Shown here piece by piece: positions 25,276 to 36,582 of a stretch of 64,000 nucleotides of DNA. The translations under genes and the position numbers were made by a program. The first letter of the stretch is position 1. Every line of letters starts with the position of its first letter. The DNA is from Micropterix aruncella (lineage: Eukaryota; Arthropoda; Insecta; Lepidoptera; Micropterigidae). The DNA lies in NCBI GenBank assembly GCA_944548615.1, contig OX155960.1:30719973-30783972 (forward strand), in the 5' to 3' direction. Under the pieces are notes generated by a model. That model did not search any database and was not told the DNA's origin. It saw only the letters and a list, made by a program, of their open reading frames with translations.

Positions 25276-26294
25276 TAAATGATGTTGCCACTAAGCAACA
25301 AGATCAGTTCCACAAAAGGGTGGTGGGTGAAAAATGCAACCTTATTCTTCGGGGACGACTGCATTTTTTTTAATTTACAGGATAAACCAAAACTGTGTAC
25401 CGTTAAATTAGTTGTTTTATTTACCAACGATCAAGAAGTAGCATCCAATATTTCATTTTGAAAAAGTTCAAGTTCTTACAGAAAACACAACAAAAGTTAC
25501 ATTTTGGTAGCAAATTTGAACCAACTGTGGCAGATTTGAAGTAAGTCCTACAGTTAAATCTCAGTAATATCCATTAGTAATATTATATTAATGATATTTA
25601 AGGAGATGCGTTTATCTATGATGCAAAGACGTAACAAGTTTATAAAATCGTTACCTCTCGCGATAAAGTGTTCCAGCTGCTATTGCAAAGTCTGGGATGC
25701 TGATACCAAAACAGCCTCCATTTGCCGTACCCTTTTGTAATATGAATCAACGATTCTACAGGGAGGAAAGGTTTGTTACTTTTGCCGAAATGTTTTTTTT
25801 ACTGATCTTCTTTCCATATTAAACAAGATTACTGCTAAAAGGTGTCATTTGGATACCAGTATCTCAGACTGTTTCACTTCGCAGCTGAAACATGTAACCG
25901 CAGAATAGGAACGATTTCACGGGATCTTGACGTTTTTTCAGCACTCATAAAAGCATCCCCTGCCATTTCAATTGGCGGCCGTATCAGAAAGAAAAACATA
26001 TTTTTTAAATTTTCTACAGTGGTGAGATGTCACCTACAACCTCATCCCAAAAAGATATAACGATTTTGATCATTCTTTCAACCTGGAGTAATCGTAGAGA
26101 CTTTGGGACGGGACAGTCCACCTTCTAGCTACACCAGTTGAGCCTACACCGTCTGTGAGAGTGCAACGCTTTACCGCGTGGCTCTGGGAAGGTGATTTTT
26201 TTAAATGAAAAACAAACGATGTATTTCTGTAGTTAGCGATTTAATATGGAAAGAAGAGTAATGAATAAATTAATAGTTAAAAAAAAACACTAAA
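25276..26294. other. Unassigned DNA
   Basis: I see no repeat or coding motif. The open frames are short and out of phase with each other. Confidence 0.45.
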
Positions 26295-26698
26295 AACACG
26301 CTTTTATAAATGATCTTAAATCATGGTCAAAGTTCATTACAAGACTTTTCTAACAAGTCCAAACACGGCTAGGATACGATATTCCAACACGGAATGCTAG
26401 TGCCTATCTTCCGGCTTCATCATCAGACCTTGAAACCTAATCGTGGTCAAAGTTTATTTCAAGACTTTTCTAACAAGTCCAAACACAGCTATGATACGAT
26501 GTTCCATCTTGAAGTTCCAGTTCATATCTTCCGACTCCATCATCAGATCAGTTCGACAGTACCATATTATTGTATTGTCATCAGAACTACATACAGCTGC
26601 CAATTTTTATGACGCTACGATCCTTGGAAGATGGTTAAATTAGTTACCTTAGATTCCATTACATAGTTACACACAGGTCGACCTAATAAAAGCGTGTT
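26295..26698. mobile_element. 404-bp inverted-repeat element with internal 120-bp duplication
   Basis: The ends AACACGCTTTTAT (26295-26307) and ATAAAAGCGTGTT (26686-26698) are perfect 13-bp inverted repeats. Similar TTAAAAAAAAAC tracts flank both sides, so the exact target duplication cannot be told from A-run homology. No transposase. The body carries two tandem copies of a 120-bp unit (next entry). Confidence 0.6.
26325..26562. repeat. 120-bp tandem duplication
   Basis: GGTCAAAGTT starts units at 26325 and 26445. Shared stretches include CAAGACTTTTCTAACAAGTC, ACACRGCTAKGATACGAT, CTATCTTCCGGCTTCATC or a close variant, and CATCATCAGA. The units differ at scattered positions, so the duplication is not recent. 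Confidence 0.9.
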
Positions 26699-26927
26699 AA
26701 AAAAAAAACATTTTTTAAAAAGATCAATTTTTCGTTTGTGCAGTTTATCGAATCCTTAGCTAAGCTAAAGAAATACGATGAAGGATGAGGCAGCCAGTAA
26801 AGCTAAGTGAAGAAGATTCCATTTTATTTCATTTAGTTTAAGTAATTTTAAAACTAGTTTTAACCTACTTATACCTCTATATCTAGCCGGTAAAATGACA
26901 CTATATTTTAATTTCTTCACGTGTATA

Positions 26928-27147
26928 GGGTAAAAGTGGGATAGTTACCCAGGAGCCGTCGTCGAATTTTATATTTACACAGGCGACAAGTGGAATCTTC
27001 GCGGTTGTCGCTCAGACACTAGAGGGGCAAGGGGTTGTACTTTGCTTATAAGTATTAGCTGCGACCGTATCATGTTTACAAGTCTTAATTTTGAAGTATG
27101 GGTCTTTGAATTTGAAGTCTCCTGGGGTAACTATCCCACTTTTACCC
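26928..27147. mobile_element. 220-bp MITE with 23-bp perfect inverted ends, TA target
   Basis: The left end begins GGGTAAAAGTGGGATAG and continues to a 23-bp arm ending 26950. The right arm at 27125-27147 is its exact reverse complement. TA lies outside both ends (26926-26927, 27148-27149). This is the layout of a non-autonomous Tc1/mariner-type element. There is no ORF. Perfect ends suggest fairly recent movement. Confidence 0.85.
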
Positions 27148-27149
27148 TA

Positions 27150-27544
27150 GTCATTGCAACTAATTCATAGGGGACTACATCATATAATAAATATCAAAAT
27201 ATTGGAAATCGAGCGATCAATCGTATTTCAAAATAACAAAATATCTATCCCTACGTCTTACCCGCCCGCTACCCTTGCCCTGCTCTACCTTTCTTCACCT
27301 TCTCGCCGCCTCCCGCTTCCGGGACCAACCTGCCCCTACGACGTCACACCAGCCCCTAAGTACCACACGTTTTTTTAATAATCACACATGGAAACAGGAA
27401 ATTGCTCTTTACATACAAGACGCAATTTCATCGAGAATATTGTTTCTCTTCCTGTTATATTTACATCGCATTATTATACTTTCCCGGCCACCAACCGACA
27501 AGGAGGGAAAGTATTGTGAACGCTCAAACATTTTATTCGAGATG
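27150..27544. other. Unassigned DNA, pyrimidine-rich at 27255-27365
   Basis: A CCT/CCG-rich stretch gives a Pro/Leu/Ser-rich frame on the plus strand (27275-27601) with no motif, which I take as chance. Confidence 0.4.
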
Positions 27545-27890
27545 AAGACTGAAATATCCCTTTTGAGCCCCCTGAGACTGCTAAGACCATTTCCAGATTG
27601 AAGCCTGCGTGTGTCTGTATGTGTGTCTGTGTGTGTATCCCTCCGCGACAGCGCCCAAACGCTTAATCCGATTGAGCTGAAATGTGCTATGCAGGCATCG
27701 TTTTGGCATGGCAAGAATTGAAAAGATTGTGGTTGAAATCGGCCCACCAGGGAGCGCACTAGTCATATATCAATCTCGAAATTTTTGACTTGAAATTTGT
27801 TGCACCGAAATCACATTTTGAAATTTTGATTAAAATAACTCATATACAAGCTACGCTACTATTATTTAAATTCCGCCATAAATTATAATT
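27545..27890 (-). repeat. Dispersed repeat with CCGATTTCAACCACAATC core, copy 2
   Basis: Its reverse complement matches 8140-8490 (landmarks in that entry), including the CA-repeat tract here at 27605-27640. The open frames over it (27409-27759 and 27581-27766 minus) are not conserved in the first copy, so they are not genes. Confidence 0.75.
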
Positions 27891-28901
27891 AAATATTAAC
27901 GCCTTTCGTTGGCGATTGGCCCTAACCCGCCCTTAGCCTTGAAACGAACCGCATCGCCTGAGGCGTCGCAATGGAACCCAATCTGGTTCGTCCGCCAACC
28001 GAGAGAGCGCGCTCCCCGCATTTTATTTATGAGGTTAATATTCAGATGAAATCACTTCTTGGCTATTTACCGGAAAAGTCTTGGGTTGACACAACCGATT
28101 TGTTTACTTACTGGGATAATATAAAATAATTAGGTTAAACTTGCATGCACTTTGTCCAGACTTTCAAACTTGCTTTCATTAGTCTTTTATAGTCGAGTTA
28201 TAACAGCAACGTCGCATATTTCGTCAGTGCGCTGAAGAAAGGGTGAAACTAAAAAAAAGTAAGTTTCCAGGAGCATGTTAATAGTCGGGGAGGTCGTGAA
28301 TATTTTCGGGGCTTATTTTCTCAGTTTGTGAGAGTAATTAAATCTCGTCTATTATTGATGCTAATCAAGAAATTCTGAGTCCGGCATGGATTATGCGGCG
28401 GGTGGGTGGGCGGGGGTGCAATTGAATTACACTTATTCTCCCATTTATAAATCTTTTCCAATTACTAGAGCTCACCATTAAATGCCCAAAATTAGCAATC
28501 TGGCTTTATACAGTGGCACAAAGATAGTCTGGCGGGGGTTTTACAAAATCGAAAAAGTCTGTCTGTCTTACGGATACGTGGCCCTTATTTTTATACGTTT
28601 AAACTTATAATACAAATTGATATTATCACAGATTATTATTTGAAATAAGTCTAGCTACTTTAAAAAGTCGCGAAGCGCGTCTGGCGGGATCTAGAAATTT
28701 GACAAAAATACAAGTCATTGCTCTCATTTTCACAGTCTTAAAAGTTTTGTACAGGATAATTTATCCTATAATTCCATGAAAAAAATACACCTGGCTGATG
28801 TTCATAATACTAAACCCTCACCAGAATCTCCTGAAGTTTATCGCAGTGGGCGCTCGATACGTTTCCCTTCGACTTCTTTATTCATTATTATAAGGATTAC
28901 A
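27891..28901. other. Unassigned DNA, short GC-richer piece at 27900-28030
   Basis: GTCTGGCGGG occurs at 28527 and CGTCTGGCGGGATC at 28679, a short word shared with 29572, possibly from one old repeat family. Nothing else supported. Confidence 0.4.
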
Positions 28902-29411
28902 ACGCACTATGCGGCTGGCCGCGATGCGGAGTGCCGCTGCGACAGGCCGCAGTATATACGGTCTGCCGCAACGGCACGCCGCATCTCGGCCAGCCGCTAG
29001 TGCGTTTTAGGCCTGCGGTCCGCCGCAATCGTCAGCTTTTCATTTCTGCTTTAATCAACTTTTTATTTCAGTCTGCATAATCGGCACATTTGCTATTCCA
29101 TATAGCAGGGCGTTCTTTGATTTCTAAAATGAACTTTTCTGAATCAAACTCCATGGCACGCGCGCTCTGCGTACAGTATCTAGCGACTGACTGTAGCGGG
29201 AAGAGGCGCTTGCGACTAACCGTGCCGTGTGCTTGGAGGGGATGCGGCGCGCCTCATCATTCAACCGGTGCGGCTCGCCGCAGCCCCAAGCCTACCGGAG
29301 CGGTTGACGGCTGGACGCAACTCAGTGCGTTGATATCATGCGGTTACATATAAAAATCGAAGTGCGGCCTGCCGCAACGGCACGCCGCGTCACGGCCAGC
29401 CGCTAGTGCGT
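28902..29411. mobile_element. 510-bp GC-rich inverted-repeat element with a third internal arm
   Basis: The left end ACGCACTATGCGGCTGGCC is complementary to the right end GGCCAGCCGCTAGTGCGT at 29394-29411. The match runs on for about 50 bp (TGCCGCAACGGCACGCCGC). A second right-type arm lies at about 28955-29005, so the first 104 bp are a palindrome on their own. TTACA flanks the outer ends (28897-28901, 29412-29416). The transposase family is not identifiable; no ORF. Confidence 0.7.
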
Positions 29412-29416
29412 TTACA

Positions 29417-30799
29417 GCATAAAACTCACGGAATTTACCTGGATGCGCGAATAGCGTAAACAGGTGCGTCATGATAGTATACCGTTTTCGTGAAGGGAAC
29501 CTCGCCGAAAGCCACCATTCCGTTCAGCAGTGCGCGCTCAAAACGGTTCACTCTGATATACATAAATCGAGTCTGGCGAGGCTTTGGCGATCGCACATCA
29601 CAGCCAGAAGCTATCCTAAGCTATCGTTATAATGTTAAGTATAATATGACTAATTTTCAGGTATGGAAAAAGAGTGCCACCATTTTGTTAGGTTTTTCAA
29701 GTGCGAGACACCTTTGCCATACCCATAGATCAGCCAGATTATTTTTTACTAATCAATGTTACATTCGACTTGACATTAAAGCGATTTTCATTAGTGCTAA
29801 AATAAGTGCAGGGCGTTTGCATATTCAAAGGAATTTTTCAGCTCAACCCACCCGAAAACCCCCACACAAAATACACGTCCGCTACTTAGAATTAGTAACT
29901 GAATAATCCTATCGACCTTTCGTGACTGGGAAAATCAGTATCGAAAAAAAACACTAGCTGCCAGTCTATTAAGATTATATTTGTTTGGGCTCAAAATAGA
30001 TATAACCGTCTTAATCTCGTTTTTTTTTGATCGTTTTCAATACTGCCACTTCTGGCCGGTTGCTAAAGTGGGAAAATAATTAGGAAACCCCTGCCACCAA
30101 ACAGAAAAGTTGACAGTTCTCGTGGGGTCGCCAATCGCGAATTTCCAAATGTTATCTATGCCCCTTGTCTGACGATCGCCTGGCCAGACTGTAACGTCAA
30201 TGTTGTCGCTATTCATTCATTTATTTATTCATTTGCCCGTTTGAAAGCGCAGCTACTCGTTTGTTGGTTACTTTTTTTGCCTGCATTCCGTTTTCATTCC
30301 GCGATAAAAGAGCGCGGATGGATTAAGGGACGGTCGGCTGAATCCGCGCCCCCGAAAATCTTTTGATGAAAATTTTCCCTTTGCCCTTTTATGCCTCAGC
30401 TGTTCACGCTGTATGCACGCGTGGGCCGGCCGCTCGCCCGATGACCACTCACGTGCGCACTCGCAGAGTAACTTAAAATGTGCACTCAAATTTAGAGCAA
30501 TGAAAAAAAGGCGGGTGGGGCTTTGTCGTGTTACACTGAACCATTGATTAGTTAGTTATAACCATTAAATATACAGCGTATTCACTTGCTCAATGCAGTA
30601 GAGTATTATGATTTCGCAGCGGGTATTTAACTGCGAAGTAAAATCTTGGGAAATCTAAAATTCCGTTATAAAATCGTAGCTGTACACAAAATATATGAAA
30701 TTCACAAACCCAAAAGTAATACAGTTGATACAAATTTAATATTAGTAAAAGATAGACTGGAACTTGTAAATGACTCTTTTTTATGAAAAATTATAGATT
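29417..30799. other. Unassigned DNA with GC-richer island at about 30100-30500
   Basis: The 138-codon plus-strand frame at 29490-29906 has no recognisable motif, no codon pattern that I can judge and no conserved neighbour, so I do not call it a gene. AGTCTGGCGAGG at 29572 and CCTGGCCAGACT near 30188 are roughly complementary and might be the ends of an old element. Confidence 0.35.
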
Positions 30800-31110
30800 A
30801 TATACTGCAATGGGGTCGCATATATCAAAGTTAGCTGGTAGAATTAGCTTTGTAACATTTGGTGTTAGAAACTGCGCAACTGATCTAGTTCAACTACTTC
30901 CATAGCATTATGTTTTATGGTATACTGATATAGGGAAGGGCTGCTGACGTCGAATCAATCTGTATGCTTTAATCAGAGGGCTGTTAATCAATATACGGAC
31001 TAGGGTCTGAGAACGCACTGCGAGATCTATTGAAAGAAATTAATGTCCTCACACCTAGCTTCTCAAAATATTTTCCAATTATAATTTATGTTCGCAAAAA
31101 CATAGGACAG
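30800..31110 (+). pseudogene. Older LINE, part 1 (split by a younger insertion)
   Basis: The plus strand reads NYFHSIMFYGILI, then SENALRDLLKEINVLTP and IIIYVRKNIGQ up to the break. These are the YxxxxSxxxYGIxxWG, LRxxFKEINILT and YVRKNI landmarks of CR1/Jockey-type LINE C-termini, with stops in between. The reading resumes after 2.7 kb at 33812. Decay here is heavier than in the inserted element, as expected for the older host. Confidence 0.7.
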
Positions 31111-33811
31111 ATCACAACAAAGAAATTAGGAGAGCCAAAAGAGCAACATGGAAAAGCTTCTGCGAGGACATAGTGGAAACGCCTCAAGGAGCCCGAGTAC
31201 ATAAACTGCTCGCAAAGGACAAACCTAACCAAATTGGTCTTCTAAAAGAACCAAACGGAACCTTTACAACAAATGAAAAGGAAACTTTGGAGGAACTAAT
31301 ATCGACCTACTTCCCAGGTGCTGTGACAACTAGCAACGCCGCCACTTGCAGACCTCGAAACGAGGACTGGAGTAGGGCTGCTAGAATCATAAGGCCCGAT
31401 CAAGTTAAATGGGCCGTAAAATCCTTTAATCCTTACAAATCATGTGGGGACGATGGAATCATGTCCGTACTTTTGCAACAGGGTATCGACATTCTAACCC
31501 CATATCTGGTTAAAATCTTCAGAGCTATGCCTGGGGTCATATACCAGAAGAATGGACCAAGGTCAAAGTGCTATTCATACCTAAGGCTATCAGGAAGGAC
31601 TAAGCACTGTCAAAGTCCTTCAGGCCAATTAGTCGCACATCCTTTCTACTGTAAGCGATGGAAAAGATACTGGATAGCTATATCAGGAAAAATCCTAACA
31701 GTCAACCCTATGAGCTGTAACCAACGCGCCTACCGCAAAGGCAAATCCACGGAAACCGCTCTGCTCTACCAAGTAGACAGAGTAGAAAAGGCGTTGGAAG
31801 ACAAACAAATCGCAGTATGCGCATTTTTAGACATTGAGGGCGCCTTCGACAAAGCTCCAATTAAATCACTGGTGAAGGGGCTAGAGTCAAAACAAGTTGA
31901 CAACACCACAACCAGATGGGTGAAAGCGATGCTCTCAAACCGCACGGCCAAGGTAGCTCTTCACGGAACAAACCTTGAAGTCACCACTACAAGAGGCTGC
32001 CCGCAGGGAGGCGTACTCTCGCCCCTACTATGGACTCTTGCAATAGATCAACTCCTGCATAGGATGGCAGAGGCCAGAATAAACACAGGGCTATGCTGAT
32101 GACCTAGTAGTCATTGTCCAGGGCTTCTGCCAAAACACGATCTCACACATGATGCAAAAAGCGTTAACAATCGTTAGCAATTGGTGAAGAGAGAACGAAT
32201 TATCGGTCAACGCCGATAGGACCGTCCTCGTGCCATTTACCAACAAACGTCAACTAGGTAGACTAAAAATACCATTCCTAAACCACATGCAGATTCCTTT
32301 CTCCAAGGAAGTAAAGTATCTGGAAGTCATGCTCGATCAGAGACTCACCTGGAACAGCCACCTAGACAAAACAATTCAAAAAGCTAAAAGTGCTTTGGGT
32401 ATAAGCAGAAGACTGGCAGGGAAAACCTGGGACCTTAACCCCAAAATCTCCCACTGGCTATACACTGCCTTTGTGAGGCCGATAATCTCGTACGCCTCGG
32501 TGGTATGGTGCAACAAAGCCAACCAGAAAACTGTGATTACCAAACTAAACAATATCCAAAGGACGGTGTGCCTCATGACAACTCGCGCAATATCGTCCAC
32601 TCCTGGAGCAGCTCTAGATGCACTGCTGAACTTACCGCCTCTACACATTCATTTGCAACAGGTGGCGAAAGCCAGCATGTACAGCACTAAGATCACTAAG
32701 ATCAGTTCTTGACTCAGTCAGTGAAAATCCAACCCTCAACATGGTATCAGACACCATGCTCCCACTCCTAAACATTGGAAAACTTTTTACAGTGGAACTG
32801 CCGCCCAGAGACGACTGGCTAAAAAGCCAACTGCAATGGGAGGCCGGTAGCCTTAAATGGTATACTGATGGGTTCAAATCGGGACTTGACGTAGGCTGTG
32901 GTATATTTGGAGAGCGACCAAACTTCGAAAGAAGTGTAAACTAGGGAAAATACGCCTCCATATTCCAAGCGGAGGTTTACGCCATTATTGAATGTGCGGA
33001 TATCAACCTCCAAAAGGACTACGCCAACCACCGTATCTATATCCACTCGGATAGCAAAGCAGCTCTTATGGCACTGGCCTCGAATACCATTAATTCAAAG
33101 CTAGTGCAAAACTGCATATCACTACTGGGTTCCCTGAGCGAAAAGAAAAGGGTAATTCTAAGATGGGTTCCCGGCCATGCAGGAATCGAGGGAAATGAAA
33201 AAGCCGACGAACTTGCTATATAGGACGGGAGCAAAGGGAACGTTATACGGCCCTGAACCTTGCTGTGGCGTACCAAAAAGCCTTGCATACCTAATGCTCA
33301 AACAAATGTGTTTGATCCGTCAACAATCCGTTCCGTGAACAATCCGTCAACCACTGGAACAACACGCCAGGGTTGAATCATTCCAAAGCGCTTATTAAGG
33401 TTTACGACCGTAAGACGGCCCGTGAGGCCCTATCGCTAAATAGGAACAATATACGCATACTGGTGAGGGCGCTCACGGGGCATTGTGGCCTGAACAAACA
33501 CATGTTCAACCTCAAGCTCAGAGACACAAAAATGTTCAGGTTTTGCCAAGGGGCAGAGGAAACACCCCTGCACCTCATGTGCGAGTGGCCCGCTGATGCG
33601 TAAACGATACATCCACTTGGGTGGTAACTACCTCCAACCTGAGGAGGTAAAACAATCTGGCGCCAAAAGCCTGCTGCGGTTCTTAAATGACACGAGGCTT
33701 AGCGCAGAACTATAGTAGCTGGCGAACACAATAGATCAGCAATGGTCGCAGTGTTAAAAGGCTCATAAAGACCTTAGAAAAGCCACTCAACAAATAAAAA
33801 AAAAAAAAAAA
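31111..33811 (+). mobile_element. 5'-truncated LINE with RT and RNase H remnants, poly(A) tail
   Basis: The open frame 31173-32099 (308 codons) carries the reverse transcriptase palm: AVKSFNPYKSCGDDGI, AFLDIEGAFDKAPI (catalytic Asp) and TTRGCPQGGVLSPLLW. A frameshift then splits the GYADD catalytic motif at about 32090. 32230-32712 continues with EVKYLEVMLDQRLTWNSHL and HWLYTAFVRPIISYASVVWC. After further shifts an RNase H domain is readable: WYTDG at 32860, YASIFQAEVYAII, HSDSKAALMAL and RWVPGHAGIEGNEKADELA. A CCHC-poor tail and an A18 run end it. ATAGGACAG flanks both sides (31102-31110, 33812-33820). RNase H fits the R1/LOA/I group. The endonuclease is missing. Confidence 0.9.
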
Positions 33812-34080
33812 ATAGGACAGTTCACAAAATTAAGTGACACCTAAATGTAAATACGAGAAATAAAAATGAGCTTTTATTTCCTAATTTTGGACTAATAAAG
33901 TAGGGTCCTCTTTTACGGGGCAGTGTATTCACTTTTATAATAAAATTTCCGAAGAGACTTTAACCTTGCCGGAGAAACAATGTAAGTCTAGTATTAAAAA
34001 CACACTGTGTAAAATACCATTCACAAAATATACCATTACCTAACTGATAAAGATGCATGGTGCTACTCAAAATACATATT
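33812..34080 (+). pseudogene. Older LINE, part 2
   Basis: This continues part 1 after the insertion. GQFTKLSDT repeats the target duplication frame, then come a NTRNK-type block near 33850 and, at 33930-34035, IHFYNKISEETLTLPEKQ and SSIKNTLCK. The FYNKxPExxxxLP...FKxxIKxxL layout is the standard end of this LINE group. Stops and shifts are present. Confidence 0.7.
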
Positions 34081-34283
34081 TTTCTTAACTATCACTTCAA
34101 GTACTTTAATGCAAAGGCTATAATTATCTTTATCGACTATTTTAATTTTGATGCAATTTTGGATATTTTTTTTTATATTGTTCACTTAAAAACATAAAGT
34201 TGTTATTGTTGTCTTATTTGTTTTTCTGCCTCTCGTTTTTTCTTTCTGTTCCAGATTTCCAATTCACTGAAAGGTCGGCGACG

Positions 34284-35828
34284 TGAACGACAAAGACAGA
34301 AGTGCCGTTACAGTATGATTACGGTTTTTTTTAATGAAATATTTGAAGTGTATGTATTTATCCATATAGATAGATGTATATTTCAGGAATGAATGCAATC
34401 AGTACTTATTTGGCACTAAACACGGTATATTTATGTTAATTTATTGCCATTTGGACATTTAGACAATTGTTTACTTTATATTTGGATAGTTAACCCTTCC
34501 TATGTGAGCTAACCATTTTTGGTTAGACGCTTTCCGCGCTGTGCTAACTGTAATATTTATTCATTACTAGCGGAACCCGGCGAACTTCGTCTCGCCACGA
34601 ATTTGTTCGCTTAGCAGGAGATGGCGTTAACATAGGTAATTTTCATCGACAGTTGTTTGAAATTTGCATTGTTTGTTTAAATTCTTCATTGAAAGCAGTC
34701 TGATTGTTTATTTTTTGTCTCACCAAAAGAGCAATTTCATCAATTGCCATTTGTGTCCTAAATGGAGGAGAAAAGTGTGTAAAAAGTACGATTTTGTTTG
34801 ACAGAGAATATTAGACATAAAATGCTTAGAATCTGGTGCATTTCCAGACACGAACGATCCTAATGGAACCAATGGTGTCAATCTCATTTTACCACCTGCG
34901 CAACACAAAGCGAGTGGCTCGTGGCGGTACTTCAATGCATTGCAATATTGGCACAAATGGTCCATTTCTCCAATTTGCATGCATTTATAATCGCTGTATT
35001 ATTTCGTCAGGTCATAATAGATTGCCTCTCTGTATGTGTTTTGTCTTAAATTCAATCGTCTTCGCACTGCAACATTACGGATCCGTGCCGCTTTATTCAA
35101 TTTTTGGCGACGCTCATCGCTTTCAGTTGCTCGAACCTCTCTTCACGAGTTACACAAATTCATTTAATTCAGTTGATTTACCTTCAGAATCACGAAAACG
35201 CTATAAAGAAATCGTAAAATTCAACTTACATAACTGTCAAATGTTAACTGTACCGCCATCTTGATTTTCGAATTTTTATTCTTGTCAAGCAACGCCATCT
35301 ATGATCAAGCTTAGTACTAAAATAATTTTCGGTTTTTCACATTTTTCTCACTTTTCCGAGAGATTTTCCGGATTTTTTTATTGCCTATAGTAAGACCGAA
35401 GTGATTATGAACAAAACAAAAAAAGAATCATCCAAATCGGGTTAGCCGATCGTGAGTTATTAGGTAACATACATAAAACCCGACTCATTTTTATTATATA
35501 GATTATCTTAATTGTTTTACGAGATAATGTTGTAACGTTATAATATTTCAAATTTCAATGTGATCATTTTGCAGTTATTCTTTTTACGATCCGTATAGTA
35601 GTTTAAAAGTTATGCGCAAAACTATCCCGGGCAGAAATTTTACCCCGCCATAGGAGGGGTTAATGCACTTTGTAACCCTCTGGATGACATAATAGTTCTA
35701 ACAATACTACACACTTCCAAATCGGTTCAAGGGTGTAGAAGTTATGGTGAAATAAAGAAACGGAAAACATACATAGACGAACCCTGAACACATTACACTT
35801 CTATTTTGTTGAGCATGTGCAGTCGTGT
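34284..35828. mobile_element. Dispersed repeat with GGCAGTCGTG-type end, split by a Helitron
   Basis: The left part (34296-34500) and right part (35680-35828) match 57208-57591 in order. Landmarks are TGCCGTTACAG, TTTATCCATA, ACTAAACACG, TGTTAATTTATTG, CATAATRGTTCTAACAAT, CTTCTAAATCGGTT or CTTCCAAATCGGTT, AATAAAGAAACGGAAAACAT and GCAGTCGTGT. It is longer than the 57-kb copy, with extra sequence on both sides of the Helitron. No transposase seen. Confidence 0.7.
34567..35502 (-). mobile_element. 936-bp Helitron with intact ends and an N-terminal ORF stub
   Basis: On the minus strand the element starts TCTATATAATAAAAATGAGT and ends GGGTTCCGCTAG, inserted between A and T, with no target duplication. 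A stem (GGCGA...TCGCC) lies about 10 bp before the CTAG end. These are the three structural marks of a Helitron. The frame at 34980-34720 reads HLCQYCNALKYRHEPLALCC and AGGKMRL, then SKHFMSNI. This is the cysteine-bearing N-terminal region of Helitron-encoded proteins. The rolling-circle nuclease and helicase are deleted, so it depends on helpers. Confidence 0.9.
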
Positions 35829-36045
35829 AAAAAGTTGTCACCGGTTTTCTTTCCAGTGAAATCTTGGTTTTAGAATTCGCGGGAAAATATAGATAATGTA
35901 CTATGTGCTAGAATGTAGTAGAATGGAAACTGAATATACCCTCATGACATATTAAAAAAACAACGCATTTAAACAAACCCCCAAGTATCTTACAATATAA
36001 ATTACCTATATGTATACTAGAGAGATAAATAAAAATAAAATAAAA

Positions 36046-36582
36046 TACAAACGGAGCTGCCATGGAATTCACCGACCAAAAATCGGGCCCATCATATATA
36101 ATTTTTTTATTTTTACACTTCTGGGAGGTGAAGGATGGATTCCGGACTAACGTCCGGCGGTGGTAGGGTTAGGACAGCTGTCTTGCCACATGTGAGCGTT
36201 CACCTTACCACCCATTCACTCCCCCTTCGAAGCCATAGAATTTGAGATGCAGAGATCGCGGTTTTAGATAATTTTTCTAGAAAGGAGTTGATTATTTTCC
36301 TGGAGAGACCAAGATCTTTAAAAAGGTGAAACAAAGATTTAGCTGGCAGGCCACGAGCGCCTACTTCCGCGTGAAGGTGAACGGTGAAGCCGTTCCGGGT
36401 GACGGCGTTTGCGAGGTCATGGTATTTATTTAATTTGTACTCGTGATCTTTTGGGATATTTGATTCCCATGGAATAGTTAATTCTACGATAAGGGCCATC
36501 TTCCGAGATAGAGAGTAAAGAGTTATATCTGGACGCAGGGCTGTGCATTCGAGACTTTCAGGGAATTTCTACTGCTTAGAGA
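36046..36582 (-). pseudogene. Retroelement C-terminal nuclease-type ORF and 3' end (copy 3)
   Basis: The frame 36499-36200 (minus) reads ALIVELTIPWESNIPKDHEY, NGFTVHLHAEVGARGLPAKS, LFHLFKDLGLSRKI, then SQILWLRRGSEW and a stop. The A(L)RPDITLYS block lies just upstream at about 36525. It keeps a 26-bp segment (SLFHLFKDL) that the 18-kb copy lost. The 3' UTR ends GGCAGCTCCGTTTGTA and an A/T tail follows. The same element as at 18052 and 9691, all truncated at the 5' side at different points, as expected for target-primed retroelements. Confidence 0.75.

Noticed and set aside
29490..29906. 138-codon ORF as a possible host gene
   Set aside because: No domain, no splice context, and open frames of this length are expected by chance in 64 kb read in six frames.
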